From contig CM037843.1 in the NCBI GenBank assembly GCA_021234535.1, forward strand, positions 8,244,979 through 8,308,978: a DNA stretch of 64,000 nucleotides. The letters run 5' to 3'. Under the pieces are notes generated by a model. That model worked only from the letters and a program-made list of their open reading frames with translations, did not search any database and was not told the origin of the DNA. Made by a program: the position numbers and the translations under genes. Source of the stretch: Stichopus chloronotus (taxonomy: Eukaryota; Echinodermata; Holothuroidea; Aspidochirotida; Stichopodidae). Of this stretch, positions 26,301 to 36,204 are shown one piece after another. The number at the start of each line of letters is the position of its first letter. The first letter of the stretch is position 1.

Positions 26301-28489
26301 CAGCAACACTGAAGATGGCAAAACGAAAAGGGCCAAATTGCCCAAACATTGGCATTGGTGCAGTGTATTTTCCCAGTGACATGTCTGAATGCAGTGGGCA
26401 TGATAGTGCTTTGCCATCAGTGTCATAACTTACTGTGAGCTCTGTATTTGTTATAGCAGAGTTGTACCCTTCACTAGGAATTCCCATGATCTACTCACCG
26501 ACAAGAAAACGATGAGGCTCTGATCTACCGGAATTCACTCCAGGAGCGTGAGTCATCTTCCTCTTTGTCTCTGTTTCTTCCTTCATCAGTTCATCCATCC
26601 TGCCATGGATTGGTTCCCTCAGCAACAGCAGGAGATCCTTGGACAAAAATATAAGTACACCAATAATGGCCAAAATAAAGGATTAAATTTTCGTAACAGC
26701 AGGCAACTCGACAGTTCCAACGAAGAATTACTTTGACCATTGCCACCAGGTTGAAAAGTTAGCACACTCTTGACCAATGAAAATCATTTTTTCATCTTCT
26801 CAATTGCTTTACACAAAGTTCAACATACTGCAGATACCTGTCAACGAAAGGGATTATTACTCTGCTGCCATTATGCCATGTATGGTGATAGACCCATAGT
26901 TCAACTAGATATGCCCTTCTTGTTTCTCAAAACAGCTGCTGTGCAAAGTGCATCTTCTGAATACAGGCTAAGGACAATCTTGCAGGGAAGTCAAAGGTTC
27001 AAATATTTTCAAACACAGTGCACCTGTTTTATTATCTAATATCTCAAACAGCTCACCATGAACGCATTATCAGTGAACCAGCTTGCGTCGTTCTCGTCTT
27101 TGTTTGTCAAGATGGTTATTTCAAGAAGGACCAAAAGTTCTTTGCCAACCTGAAGTGAAAGAATCCACACATAAAAATATCAACTCTATCATTGCATTGT
27201 TTGTTCAAGTGATGACAATTATTATGGTAGCAAAGCTGGCCATAAAAAATACATAAATATCACGTTTGATACCTCTACTGCTTGGATGGTAAAACTTTCA
27301 AAAGTGAAGTTTGTTGAGGAGTCTAGTTTTGTCATATTGTAACTGAACTGACCTGCTCAGACCTGCAAACAACTCATGACATATACGTTACATGCACACA
27401 TCATTGTATGCACTGTTCAGAACAGCTACAAGGGACATCAGAATATGAAGTATTGTCTGTTAAAGAGTGAATTACTGTACAGTGATACAGGTTATGTAAC
27501 CATTACTTCAACTCACTAACTATTGATCTCTGTATTATCTGACAGTTTGGGTCATTGTAACAGACATTTCACAAATTCTTGCCTTAGTGAATGATCAAAT
27601 CTTGATTGCTTGCAATGACTTTATCCAAGCTAAATATGTCAGCAGAGTAAAATGACTGCACTTATAACTCCAACAGCATCAAGCTGCTTTAGTTGAAAAC
27701 TATACAAATGTTGCAAGCAAGAGCATGATTTATCTCATACATGCAATACCCAAAAACAGAAACATTTATGAAATGACAGTGGTGAATTGTATCTCACTAT
27801 AAAGAAACTCAAGATAATAGATAATTAACAACAAGAGAATAAAAAAGGTATCACAAACAACTGAAATAATAACATTTCAAACCACATATGCCATACTTAC
27901 AAGCTGAAGTACTGTACAGCATGCATTAAGTCTTTTTCAGGTCCGTATACAGGGGGAGGGGGAGTTTCAGTGGGTTCAGACGAACCCCCAAGCAAGATCT
28001 GGAGTTCTGCTCAGCCTATAATAGTAGGCACAGCAACATATGCAATGTGTTTTAATTTGGTGGTCATAATCATCGGGTAAATGTTCCAAATCAAGCCTAG
28101 CTCCCCCACTAAAAAAGCTGCATACAGGCCTGTCTTCTTTTTTTTTTGTACTGGTCATGTTTTCCTTTTGAGTTCAGGAGTGAAGTGTCTCATTTCAACG
28201 CAGACCAGTAACCGTATATTACATTTTCTTTTCTTTGTGTTCTTGACTGGAGCCTGTCATATTCTGCTGTGTTAATTTCTCAACACTAGCGTGACATCCT
28301 GACCCATTCCTCCGAAACTGGCCATTGGTCCATTAAAATACAACATCTGAGATCGAAGATTCCAACCCCAAAGAAATTTTGGTTACCATCTTTTGCGGCA
28401 GTATCTGCAACTTTCATGAATGGCAACAGACATGAGAAAAAACTCACCCTCAAAATCCGAGATAACGTCCGATATTTTGAATTTTCCAT
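11143..28489 (-). CDS. Unrecognised large acidic, probably nuclear protein; ten-exon model
   Basis: Exons on the minus strand: 28489-28448, 27149-27057, 26637-26499, 23832-23719, 23254-23029, 21630-19072, 18932-18860, 17148-17068, 15045-14950 and about 11322-11143. Phases agree through exon seven; the acceptors of the last three are less certain. The ~1,200-residue product starts MENSKYRTLSRILR. A short N-terminal part (~150 residues) has Leu-rich helices; then comes a disordered region of ~900 residues rich in Asp, Glu, Ser and Lys, with basic clusters fit for nuclear import and many Ser-Asp-x-Asp/Glu sites of CK2 type; then a helical C-terminus with FENWW, SYGDFTQEHLETIM and TTEILWLREINKK. 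I do not recognise the family. Composition suggests a chromatin or DNA-repair scaffold, which is a guess. Confidence 0.7.
12364..12432. repeat. Perfect 22-bp inverted repeat with 25-nt loop
   Basis: Arms 12364-12385 and 12411-12432 are exact reverse complements (aacctggacaaactattggt and on). Stem and loop sizes suit a pre-miRNA or a small foldback element. It lies in the last intron of the minus-strand gene. Confidence 0.75.
13325..13990. repeat. Diverged inverted-repeat element
   Basis: The minus-strand reading of 13440-13545 (gatgacatcactcctgcttc ... ttcggtaacaaatgtggcaa) resembles the plus strand at 13775-13835 (gatgatgtcactcctgcttg ... tttggtagcaaagggggtaa). The arms face each other over about 230 bp. 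The open frame inside the left arm is not taken as a gene. Confidence 0.5.
14330..14560. repeat. Two diverged direct copies of a ~110-bp unit
   Basis: ctccgcctcctggtaactga near 14387 matches ctcagcctctgggaaactga near 14516, with similar flanks. The minus strand of the first copy has a short coding-like frame (CEDFYGCTPSQLPGGGEF), but no splice sites or family support it. Confidence 0.4.
14950..15045 (-). CDS. Unknown acidic protein gene, exon 9
   Basis: 32 codons MTYLVSYGDFTQEHLETIMD then TLVPIFCKRGSK, donor GTACGG. The acceptor that keeps phase is gccgag, again just downstream of a more usual tag. Confidence 0.6.
17068..17148 (-). CDS. Unknown acidic protein gene, exon 8
   Basis: Reads ITELSEDQLQYLTKDNEGYL then REIFQGK, donor GTAAGA. 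Phase 0 needs the acceptor ...caggaag; the stronger cag four bases upstream would shift the frame, so an unseen small exon before it is possible. Confidence 0.6.
17230..17465. repeat. Foldback pair with gtgtcagaacataggg arms
   Basis: The minus strand of 17230-17310 has gtgtcagaacataggg and gtcagaacttggggtg; the plus strand at 17415-17462 has gtgtcggaacataggggtg and tcaaaacttaggg. The inverted arrangement suggests a MITE with subterminal repeats. Confidence 0.5.
18500..18740. repeat. Degenerate short tandem repeat (gaagtcat.ataa)
   Basis: The words 'gtgaagtcatcagaactataa', 'tgcagtcacaataagttac', 'aaagtcataataaggaatg' and 'gaagtcattataagtgatg' repeat every 30-60 bp. Period is irregular. Confidence 0.45.
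18860..18932 (-). CDS. Unknown acidic protein gene, exon 7
   Basis: Acceptor ttaacag; reads YSWRQKLCLELIRNKSQ then LEHLVNK, donor GTTAAG (weak). Phase 2 from exon 6 matches exactly. Amphipathic helix pattern. Confidence 0.6.
19072..21630 (-). CDS. Unknown acidic protein gene, main exon 6 (853 codons)
   Basis: The longest open stretch of the window. Acceptor tacctttag precedes 21630, so the reading frame begins upstream of the first internal Met at 21524; the donor is GTAAGT after 19072. Acidic runs (for example SDDEDAHD-type and DSDDCAEGK) alternate with basic clusters KKKKRKLNRRRRE and GRKRSRK. Cys is scarce and no folded domain is obvious until FENWWTTKSKKDKK near the end. Low hydrophobicity suggests disorder. 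Base composition is more GC-rich than the surrounding introns, as expected of true coding DNA. Confidence 0.9.
21682..21842. mobile_element. hAT-like MITE, 161 bp
   Basis: Termini CAGGGTTGTT and AACAACCCTG are perfect inverted repeats; the interior is AT-rich and full of gatttaaatc palindromes. No clear target-site duplication. It lies between exons 5 and 6 of the minus-strand gene. Confidence 0.6.
23029..23254 (-). CDS. Unknown acidic protein gene, exon 5
   Basis: Phase 1 in, phase 2 out (donor GTGAGA). Reads GGFEKMVLFPEKVQVVVCNN, then a Ser/Arg/Thr-rich linker and the basic cluster AKKKRLTLKK. Confidence 0.75.
23719..23832 (-). CDS. Unknown acidic protein gene, exon 4
   Basis: Phase 1 in and out, acceptor cttttcag, donor GTAAGT. 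Starts EKVKVGLQFKRHSVSK; polar, Ser/Thr-rich end. Confidence 0.7.
25806..25880. repeat. Three tandem copies of a 25-bp unit, then (CA)n
   Basis: Unit tcacataccttgcattcca plus atggtg; the copies differ at one base. A short CA run follows directly. Confidence 0.9.
26499..26637 (-). CDS. Unknown acidic protein gene, exon 3
   Basis: Begins DLLLLLREPIHGRMDELMKE and ends SEPHRFLV; donor GTGAGT, phase 1 out. Leu-rich helix followed by a charged segment. Confidence 0.7.
27057..27149 (-). CDS. Unknown acidic protein gene, exon 2
   Basis: 31 codons between acceptor cttcag and donor GTGAGC, phase 0. Reads VGKELLVLLEITIL then an acidic stretch and SWFTDNAFM; Leu-rich, helix-like. Confidence 0.7.
27938..28132. 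mobile_element. MITE, 195 bp, with CAGG(T/C)C.GTATRCAG ends
   Basis: Left end CAGGTCCGTATACAGG and right end (reverse complement) CAGGCCTGTATGCAG form an imperfect terminal inverted repeat. It inserted in intron 1 of the minus-strand gene. Target duplication is unclear because both flanks are T-rich. Confidence 0.5.
28448..28489 (-). CDS. Unknown acidic protein gene, exon 1 (start codon)
   Basis: ATG at 28489 with G at +4, 14 codons, then donor GTGAGT. The frame passes into exon 2 in phase 0. The sequence just upstream is open in another frame but has a stop in this frame, so I take this ATG as the start. Confidence 0.6.
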
Positions 28490-29579
28490 CCTGGCACTTC
28501 TCCTCCGTCTTCAATCCGCACACTGATAAGGAAAATCATGAAATCATTACCTGATGGGTGATCAGATGTGCATCCAGAAATTGTAAAGAATGTCATTTCA
28601 CTGTTTGAAGTATCTTTTTAAAGGAGGCATATTTAAAAAATGGGCAGAAGCTGTATTGAAAGGCATATACTACAACAAGAATACATTCCATTCAGCTTGA
28701 TGTGTTCATGAAGTTAATATTTGATCAACAATTAACTTCATTAGAGATGCCTCACAAGTCTAACCCAAGATCATCTTAGAGTGAGTTGTTGCTGCTACCC
28801 ATTGTAATGAGGATAGAAACCAGACAGAGATGAGTCATGCCTCTGTGCACACAGGTCCTGGCCTCACAGAGCCTATACACAGACTGTGTGCACTCAAGTA
28901 TGTGAGATATGAAGGCTGCTTAATGAACAGCAATGATAATTAAGAACTAATTAATGCCCTTAAAAATTTGCACACATCAATGATCCATGCATGGATCTCA
29001 GAAACTGCATTTAGTTTAGCTCAGAACACCATCCAGTGACAGCACAACCACGAAATAATCTGCAATTACAAACAAATGAGATCATGGAACAGCTCTTTTC
29101 AGGAGAAAACCTGTAAACCTATAGATACAACAATGCATCCATTGAAGCTATTGTGAAACATCATGAGCACTTTCACATGTCAACATTGCACATAATGTTT
29201 GTGGGTAGTAGTAAGAGAAATAAAGAGTCCATGCATCAATTACTGTGATGGGAAATTTTGACAGGTCAAGAGAATGAAATCTTGTAAGTGATAGATTTGT
29301 GTCCACTGCCAACATGCTCCAAGACATTATAAATTTTGGAAACATTTCCCTTTTTCTTTTTCAAAGATACATATGCACCAAATATGTCTACCTTCAAAAT
29401 CATTTACTTCATGATCATACCTCATATACTTCTCTGTCATGATACTGTACCTTGGGAACTCAACACTGTTTAAAATATAGGCAATATCAACTTGAATAAG
29501 TGCTTCAATCCTTTTCATTACCCCTAATGGGTTGTTGGACCAATCTATACACACTGTTAATTTCTATGCTGGTGATATT
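28490..29579. other. Upstream region of the minus-strand gene
   Basis: Contains whatever promoter drives the gene starting at 28489. I see no TATA box in a convincing place and no other gene. Confidence 0.35.
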
Positions 29580-30195
29580 TCTTAAGTAATTCTGTTAAGT
29601 TTCTTAGTATTCACATTGACAAGCATCTCAACTAGAAGGATCATATACATTTCATTTCTAAGAAAATTTCTGAGAATGTTGGAGTCACTGCTCATGAATT
29701 GCCTCACAAGACACTTGTTTCCTTGCATAATAGCACCCTAATCAATCCCTATTTATCTTATAGTAATCTTTTTGGGGTGGTTCATATACTAATAGGATTT
29801 ATCCTCTTTATATCCTCCAAGAGAAAACTTGTCATCTTATTCTCCCATTTGAAACCTCTTAGGAAACCTTGCAAAACTAAGCACACTCGTTTTTTATATG
29901 TATTATTACCAGGTTTGAATTTTCTTGGCTTAAAAATACTGTATTCTTCCAAATATTTAAATATTTTCAGATCTATGTTTACAGTCAGACATGAAACTCT
30001 CGCATTTTACACATGTATTAGCAACTCACTTTCCATTTCTTATTTAGGTTAAGCTCATCCTTACAAACCATTCATTTTGCATTCCCCAATGTATGGAACT
30101 CTCTGCCACCTCATATTCAAAGTTGCAATACACTTGCTTTCTTTTAAGAGGTTATTGAAAAGTACTTCATTCACAAACAATCACAATATGTATTA
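29580..30195 (+). mobile_element. Non-LTR retrotransposon (CR1/L2-like) reverse-transcriptase fragment, degenerate
   Basis: Frames on the plus strand give KTLVSLHNSTLINPYLSYSN then, after frame breaks, a basic segment and a NSLPPHI-type motif with FKRLL, matching the C-terminal end of CR1/L2-type ORF2 (LYYSLIHPYLSYCN ... WNSLP). It has several frameshifts and is a dead copy. A better-kept relative lies at 42240-43032. Confidence 0.6.
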
Positions 30196-30219
30196 CATTT
30201 AGCGTAGCTATTGTTTACA

Positions 30220-30600
30220 AGTTGGTCTATAAAAGTTGTTCTACTCAAGTTGGTCTTTTAAAGTTGACAGTGTTGTAGTCGAGTCTGGTCAATCCAAGGT
30301 CGGCCTTGACCTTGAGAGACCTTGAGGCATTGGAGACTTTGAAGCTGCTTGACGCCTGAGAAGTCAAGGCTTAGGCTGGCCTTGTCTACAACCCTGCAAG
30401 TTGGTCTATACAAGTTGGTCTATACACATTGGTCTATACAACATAAAAGTTGGTCTATACAAGTTGGTCTAGCCACTGAAAGTTGGTCCATACAAGTTGG
30501 TCCATACAAAATGGTCTATACAAGTTGGTCTACATACAAGTTGGTCTATATACAGGTTGGTGTACACAAGTTGGCCTAGACATGTTGGTCTGCAGTAGGT
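30220..30600. repeat. Minisatellite, 14-bp unit acaagttggtctat
   Basis: About 15 imperfect copies of acaagttggtctat, broken at 30270-30397 by a MITE-like segment. Related units form a second array at 36205-37110. Confidence 0.85.
30270..30397. mobile_element. hAT-like MITE inserted in the minisatellite
   Basis: Left end cagtgttgtagtcgagtc and right end tctacaaccctg form an inverted repeat; the interior has ggccttgacc/ggtcaagg-type palindromes. Minisatellite units flank it on both sides. Confidence 0.5.
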
Positions 30601-31026
30601 ACATGAGTTCTGCGTAAGGCTCACGAAAGGATCGCCGAGCATTGACAAAATATTACCAGAGTCAGTTCGAATGTCAACCTGACCAACTCGTGTGCTTTTT
30701 GGTGTCAGATTTGGGTTTCTTTTTTGCTTTATGCTTAAGGCGTAAATATGGACGAACTTGAAGTAGGCAAAGTATGTATTTCACGTTATGACCCAAGTTC
30801 TGTGTAAACAAAATGACATTTATCTTTCTACTGTATGTTTCCAACAAACTATTGACTAATTCTGTCAAATTCGTTCAGGATTATTGTGCAGGAACAACAT
30901 GCAAGGATAATGTGCGAATCATTTTGATATTTTTTACATTATTTTTTGCAATTAAGGTCAATAATCATCAGTACAGGCCAACAATGTTTTCTGTGTATAA
31001 AGAATAAACTGGTGGGTAGTATTCAA

Positions 31027-32377
31027 CAGGCCCGTAGCCAGCCCATGTGGAGGGGTGGGTCTTTTTTCCAAGATGTGGACCTTTTTCCAAATACAGAAGC
31101 GGCTGATGCGTGACATAAGCATGCAGTTGCTAGGGGGCCTGGGGGGCATGCTTTCCCCGAAAACTGTGAAATCTGCAGATCTTCTGCAATCTGGAGCATT
31201 TTAGAGGACTACAAAAGACCGTCCGTCATGAACAATTTACATAAATAGTAGACACAGGGGCGTAGCCAGGAATATGCCGAAGGGGGTGCGAACTTGTGAA
31301 GACTATATAAGCAGAGCGCCACCATCCGTTGGCACGGAGCGTACAAAAAAAATTTTGAGTTTAACAAACCCCACAGATGGCCGGAAATAGCCCTTCCCAA
31401 GTCTTTTCAGCTGCATGAACCCAGCCTTGAAATATAGATCTCATGTCTACAATTTCTCAATTACTGAGAAAACAATAAGTCTGTGAAAAATGATGCAATG
31501 CCGAGATGAGCATTCAAAGAAACGTTTGGATCTACAAACCACTCAGATAGTAGAAAACGGACCTTCCTGGGTGTTTTACATGCATACATACATGCTCCCA
31601 ACCACGCATTCCACCCCTGCCTTGGTAGGCCTGCCTCATAAATTGAGGGAATTACTATTTAGTGATATCGCGGGGAAAAAAGCAAAAATGAGATCAAGCA
31701 GGGTCGCCCTATTCGCCCTCCTTTCCCTGGCTATGCCTATGCTCCTGGGTATTTCTGGCGAAGTCCTAAAAAACAATACCACTATTTGGTCAAGGGGGGC
31801 GATCGCCTCCTTTTCCTCCTCCTTGACTATGCGCCTGAGTAGACACTTTGGTAGTCGTGGCGGTTTGAACAGGGCTTAAAATGCACCGAATGCACCCGAC
31901 TACAATTGAACATATTTAATCGGGCCCAACAACGGCTTACAACAACTGGACTCTAGTCATGGAACCGGTCACACCGCCCCGACCACAGCAGACACGGTGG
32001 GTGTTCACTGTCGTGTCGCAGGTTGTCGTGGCAGTGTGTCCCGGACTTTGTATTGTATCTAGTTCAATGATATCCACTTCCACAATGACATAACCATGCA
32101 TGCACGTTTTTGAGCTTATTATCTCATCACCCAACATAGTATATGTATGAAGTGATGAGTTATCGTGGTCAGTTTGGGCCTGTATACATTTTACAGTATG
32201 ACATGAGTGGAAACATTTTATCTTCCTGCTAAAAGTGAAAGGAAATTCGGCCTCAATATGTCAAGATAAAAAATATTTTATAGCTGACCCCACTTCAAAC
32301 ACAAGGCTGGAAAAATGGACCTCCCTCAAGTTGGGGTGGGTCGTTCGAACACTCCGACTTCCCTGGCTACGGGCCTG
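31027..32377. mobile_element. 1.35-kb element with 15-bp terminal inverted repeats
   Basis: Starts CAGGCCCGTAGCCAG and ends with its exact reverse complement. The 5 bases TTCAA occur directly outside both ends (31022-31026 and 32378-32382), as a target-site duplication. Subterminal ggggtgggtc also appears in inverted form near the right end. Inside, further CAGGGGCGTAGCCAGG-type ends (31256, ~31735, ~31840) show nested copies. No transposase frame is visible, so it is non-autonomous. A hAT-like origin is likely. Confidence 0.65.
31290..31475 (+). repeat. Dispersed repeat family, copy A
   Basis: Motifs in order: gcagagcgccaccatccgttgg, acaaaaaaaattttgag, cagatggccggaaatagccc, gctgcatgaacccagccttg, tcaattactgag. 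Shared with 39570-39760, 39900-40090 and, inverted, 47325-47490. Confidence 0.7.
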
Positions 32378-35300
32378 TTCAAAACAAAACTCATTAATAA
32401 CTGGAAAAGTTTGCTGTGTGTTGTCACGCATCTTTGAAAACTGTCGTCTGCTCAGAGTCAGACCATGCTCATTCGGAAGGTGGCTCTCATGTGAGACTCT
32501 TAACCGGCCCTTCCTGTTACACGTTCACAGCTGGGTGGCACATAATGTTAAGGCTACATTGCACCTACTTGGACCGTAACTCGTCCTCATGAATTGTATC
32601 ACTTGCTCCTTTGGTATCTTCTTCATATTTTAGCACCAAGTCTTGCCTCCTGACTTTAAATGTATCCTTTTTAGATCCATTTTTTGCCGCCGACTTATTA
32701 AATTGACATTGTAATGTCAGTCTCTTCTAGACAAACATTTTATGGGACAACAACAATATGCATATGCCTATGTGCAGGAAAGATACATACACAGTAGGTC
32801 GGTGCTTTGCACGTGACAATCCACTCCTTATGTTACAAAGTACTTTGGAAATGTAAGCACTTTGGAATGCAACATAGGGACATTCCAAACATCTTGGTTA
32901 TTTTCAGAAATCTTCTTGTTTGCTTTAGTGTTTGTACAATTTTGACTGAGGGAGGGTTTAGACGTTCAAAATAGGGTTGGGCGGTACCAGGAAAATCAGT
33001 ACCGTTATTCACAGGGCATAAGTGACCAGAATTACTCAAAGTATCGGGATTGACCACACGTGCTCAAAAAAAAGAAGTTCTGTGTTTTGTTGAACGTGAT
33101 AAAAACAGCAGGTTTTGTGCCCTATATACTTTGGTAGTAATGTAGTAACTTGTATTTATGTCTTCATGTATATTCATTGACAAAAAATATCAAACAGCGA
33201 GGTAAAAACTTTTGTGTTGCAGCTTCAGCAGCATTTGAGAGCAGTACAATATACAGCAACTAAATCAGCCACGAACTTTATGCTAATGCGATCATGTGTC
33301 AACACACCCAGTCGCCATTTGCGGCCTAGAAATTTTTAAGTCAGGTGATCTGATTACTGTATATTACTTACAAATTATTTTGTCACACAAAATCGTTGAA
33401 AACTTGTCTTGATTTGTTGCACTTTCTCCAGAAATACAAACAAATTTGCTGTCATTGCCGCTTATATACACAAACAACATAACTTTCATGATACAAGCAC
33501 ACAACTGTATGTGCATCATATAGCACTGTTGTTCGAAGCGGGCAAGTCATGGTACTATTTCAACGGGGAAATTTTCAGTGGTTGATCACCTTCTCAGTTC
33601 CAAGCTGAGCAAGCTGTCTGAGTGTCAAATGACTGACAGCCTTGAAATGAAAGATATTGTGTACAAGTTTGTAGATCAATTCCTAGACTTTTTCTTCCCA
33701 CTATTTTCGACAGCCAATCATGAGTTTAAAATGCAAATGCAGGCAGGACTTACATTTATAATTAGATGCAAGGCAGAAACATTGCTTATCATCATGAATC
33801 GCGGAAATTTCCAGTCCAGCTTATGCACTGATGTGAATGAAATTTTTATTATTAATGCATCATTTCAGTGATGTAAAAGTGTCCCCGTTTGTCACAATTC
33901 ATAGCATAAATGCCTGCCTGTCTATTGCCAGTTTGGCATTTTAAACGCCAAATTAGGCAAATTTTGTTTTTTTTACCTTTGTGGGCTGGTAAAATTAAAA
34001 GTCCACAGATTTCGGCCTTTTGGGGGCATAATTGAAATAACTATAAAACACCAGCTTTATCACAAAATTCCAACAATTTTTTTTTCCCGACTAAGTAGTC
34101 ACCTGAGTGAGAAGTCAACAGGTTTGCAATTAATTCTCCACTTGTAGCAACATAGAGTGAGTGTGTAATGATGTATATCATATTGCCATGTGTTGAAAAA
34201 GTTGACAAGTGATACTCTGTACAAAAATACCGGGTCAAGTTTCCTCAAGTAGGAGCTAGTTTTGCTTGGCGTTTTTTCAGGTGATTTGGCCGAAAATTTG
34301 GCAGGGTTACCCTACAAACAAACTACAATGTTGATTCTTGTCACTATAAGCCCATCTATTAAGTAATGAATGAAAATGGATTACATTGGATAGCTGTAGC
34401 TGCAGGATAACCTAAAAAAGTTATGCCACAGACATAAGAGGCAGTTAAAGTTAATATTTTAGAACACAAAATTACTTATAACTCGAAAATGGAAGGAGAT
34501 ACTGACTTTTTCTTTTCCACAAGGGAGTTTCAAAAAGTATTTTGAGTATTAACTTTCTATCTGTGCAATTTCTATGTTAATCGGAGGTAATCTGACAGAG
34601 TTATGACGATGTGTACCAGTTCCACAAAATTCGCTTACAACACATATCTGATGTAAAATATTTGGCTGGGATTGTCCTAAATGGTTCATTAGGGGTATTA
34701 TGACAATGAACATTGTTAAATACTGTATAGACCGAACAGCAGCACTTCAGCTGTATAAACATCACCGACTTTGTGCTCAAATACGGTAAAAAGCAATTTT
34801 CAAACATTTCAAACTTTTTGTTTCCTAATTTTTTAAAATTTCCTAGCAATCTTGTTTCCGTAAAGTTAGGCCCACGGAGTATGTTCAAGCATCCATAGCC
34901 TATATATGATAGTAAGTATCATCATATGTATCCCCAACAGTAACGGTATCACCAAGACTTTTCCCTGGTACTGTGAAGTATTCAAAAGTACCGGTACTTG
35001 CAGAAAATTTTCTTGCTCCGGTACTGCGAATACCGGTACTGCGAATACTGGTACTGACTTGGGTACAGGGATACCGTCCAACTCTCGTTTAAGATAATAT
35101 TCCTTTGTTACAGAGAATAACTGGCGTTGCAAAGCGGGTCATAATACCTTATCATTAAGGTACAAAAATAATCCTTTCAGAACTGGTATTACCTATCTAT
35201 TGGTGAAGACCAGTGTAACAAATATGGAGCCAAGGCCCTCATCAAAAATATTAAATAATGTACAAACACAACAGAACATATGAAGAAGCAAAGGTAATTT

Positions 35301-36190
35301 GAGACAAAGAGGGAAGGATAAACTGTTTATCATATTAATGATCATTAATAATACATCCCATAAATGCGTCATTAATTAGGATCTGACAATACTGGCCAGT
35401 TTCAACACTGAATTAAGGTTTCTCTCACTAGTTTGCCATACAAACTGTTAACTATGAAGTTTCCTCCATGTGGAAGGGGCTTTCCAAATTTTTTGGATCA
35501 GTTTTTTTTTTCAGTGGGGTGCAGCGAAAAAACGAAACTTATGGATAGTCATAGGCTTTTTAATTTTTGATTAGTAATAGATGCTGTAATAGTCAAGGGT
35601 AAGTCCAATCATTGGCCAATTTAATTGAAGTTTCCGCACAGAGAGTCCTAGCTTCTGTCATTATCAAAAAGTGATCATGTCATTAAGTTTGGATTATAGT
35701 GTTCCATAGATTTTGGTTTAACACACTTTTAGTGCTAGCTTGCATTACGCGAAACTTTTTGTGTCAGTGAGTGAAGATTTTTTTGTGAAACTTGAGTCAA
35801 AGTCTCAAGGTTTTTGAAGCAAAAAATATTACGTTCGGGAATATTTTTTGATAAAGCAGTAATTTGAAGGTGGAAAGAACACCCTCAACTTCACACATGC
35901 GTATCAAACTTGGGCAACAATGGTGCTGATAAGGTCAGAAAAGAAGAATAGTGGAAAAACTGACATGTTCACTTGACGCAAGTTACTGTTCATAACAGTT
36001 GATCACAAAAAATGTTTGTTTTTGGATTCGGTGTCATTCACCAGCAGAAACTTCTATGACCACAATTTTTTCAGTGAAGTAGTGTAAGTAATTTTCTTTA
36101 TACTCGGTATAAGGTTAGCTAATATATTTCTGTATTCGAATTTATGAACAAAAATTACAAATTGGTACATGAAAGTTAGTATTCTCGGAA
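32378..36190. other. Stretch without a supported gene
   Basis: AT-rich DNA. Two places rich in the word ggtacc/ggtac (32965-33010 and 34960-35090) look like ends of a GGTACCGG-type MITE; the second holds a 14-bp tandem ccggtactgcgaat. Confidence 0.4.
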
Positions 36191-36204
36191 TCCATGTACT
36201 TACT

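Noticed and set aside
30220..30600. CRISPR-like regular short repeats
   Set aside because: Units are contiguous without unique spacers, and the genome is eukaryotic.
30749..30774. Tiny first-exon-like MDELEVGK followed by GTATGT on the plus strand
   Set aside because: Too short to support, no second exon found, and no promoter signal.
31490..31879. 129-codon open frame on the plus strand
   Set aside because: Lies wholly inside the TIR-bounded element and crosses nested MITE ends; composition is that of repeat DNA.
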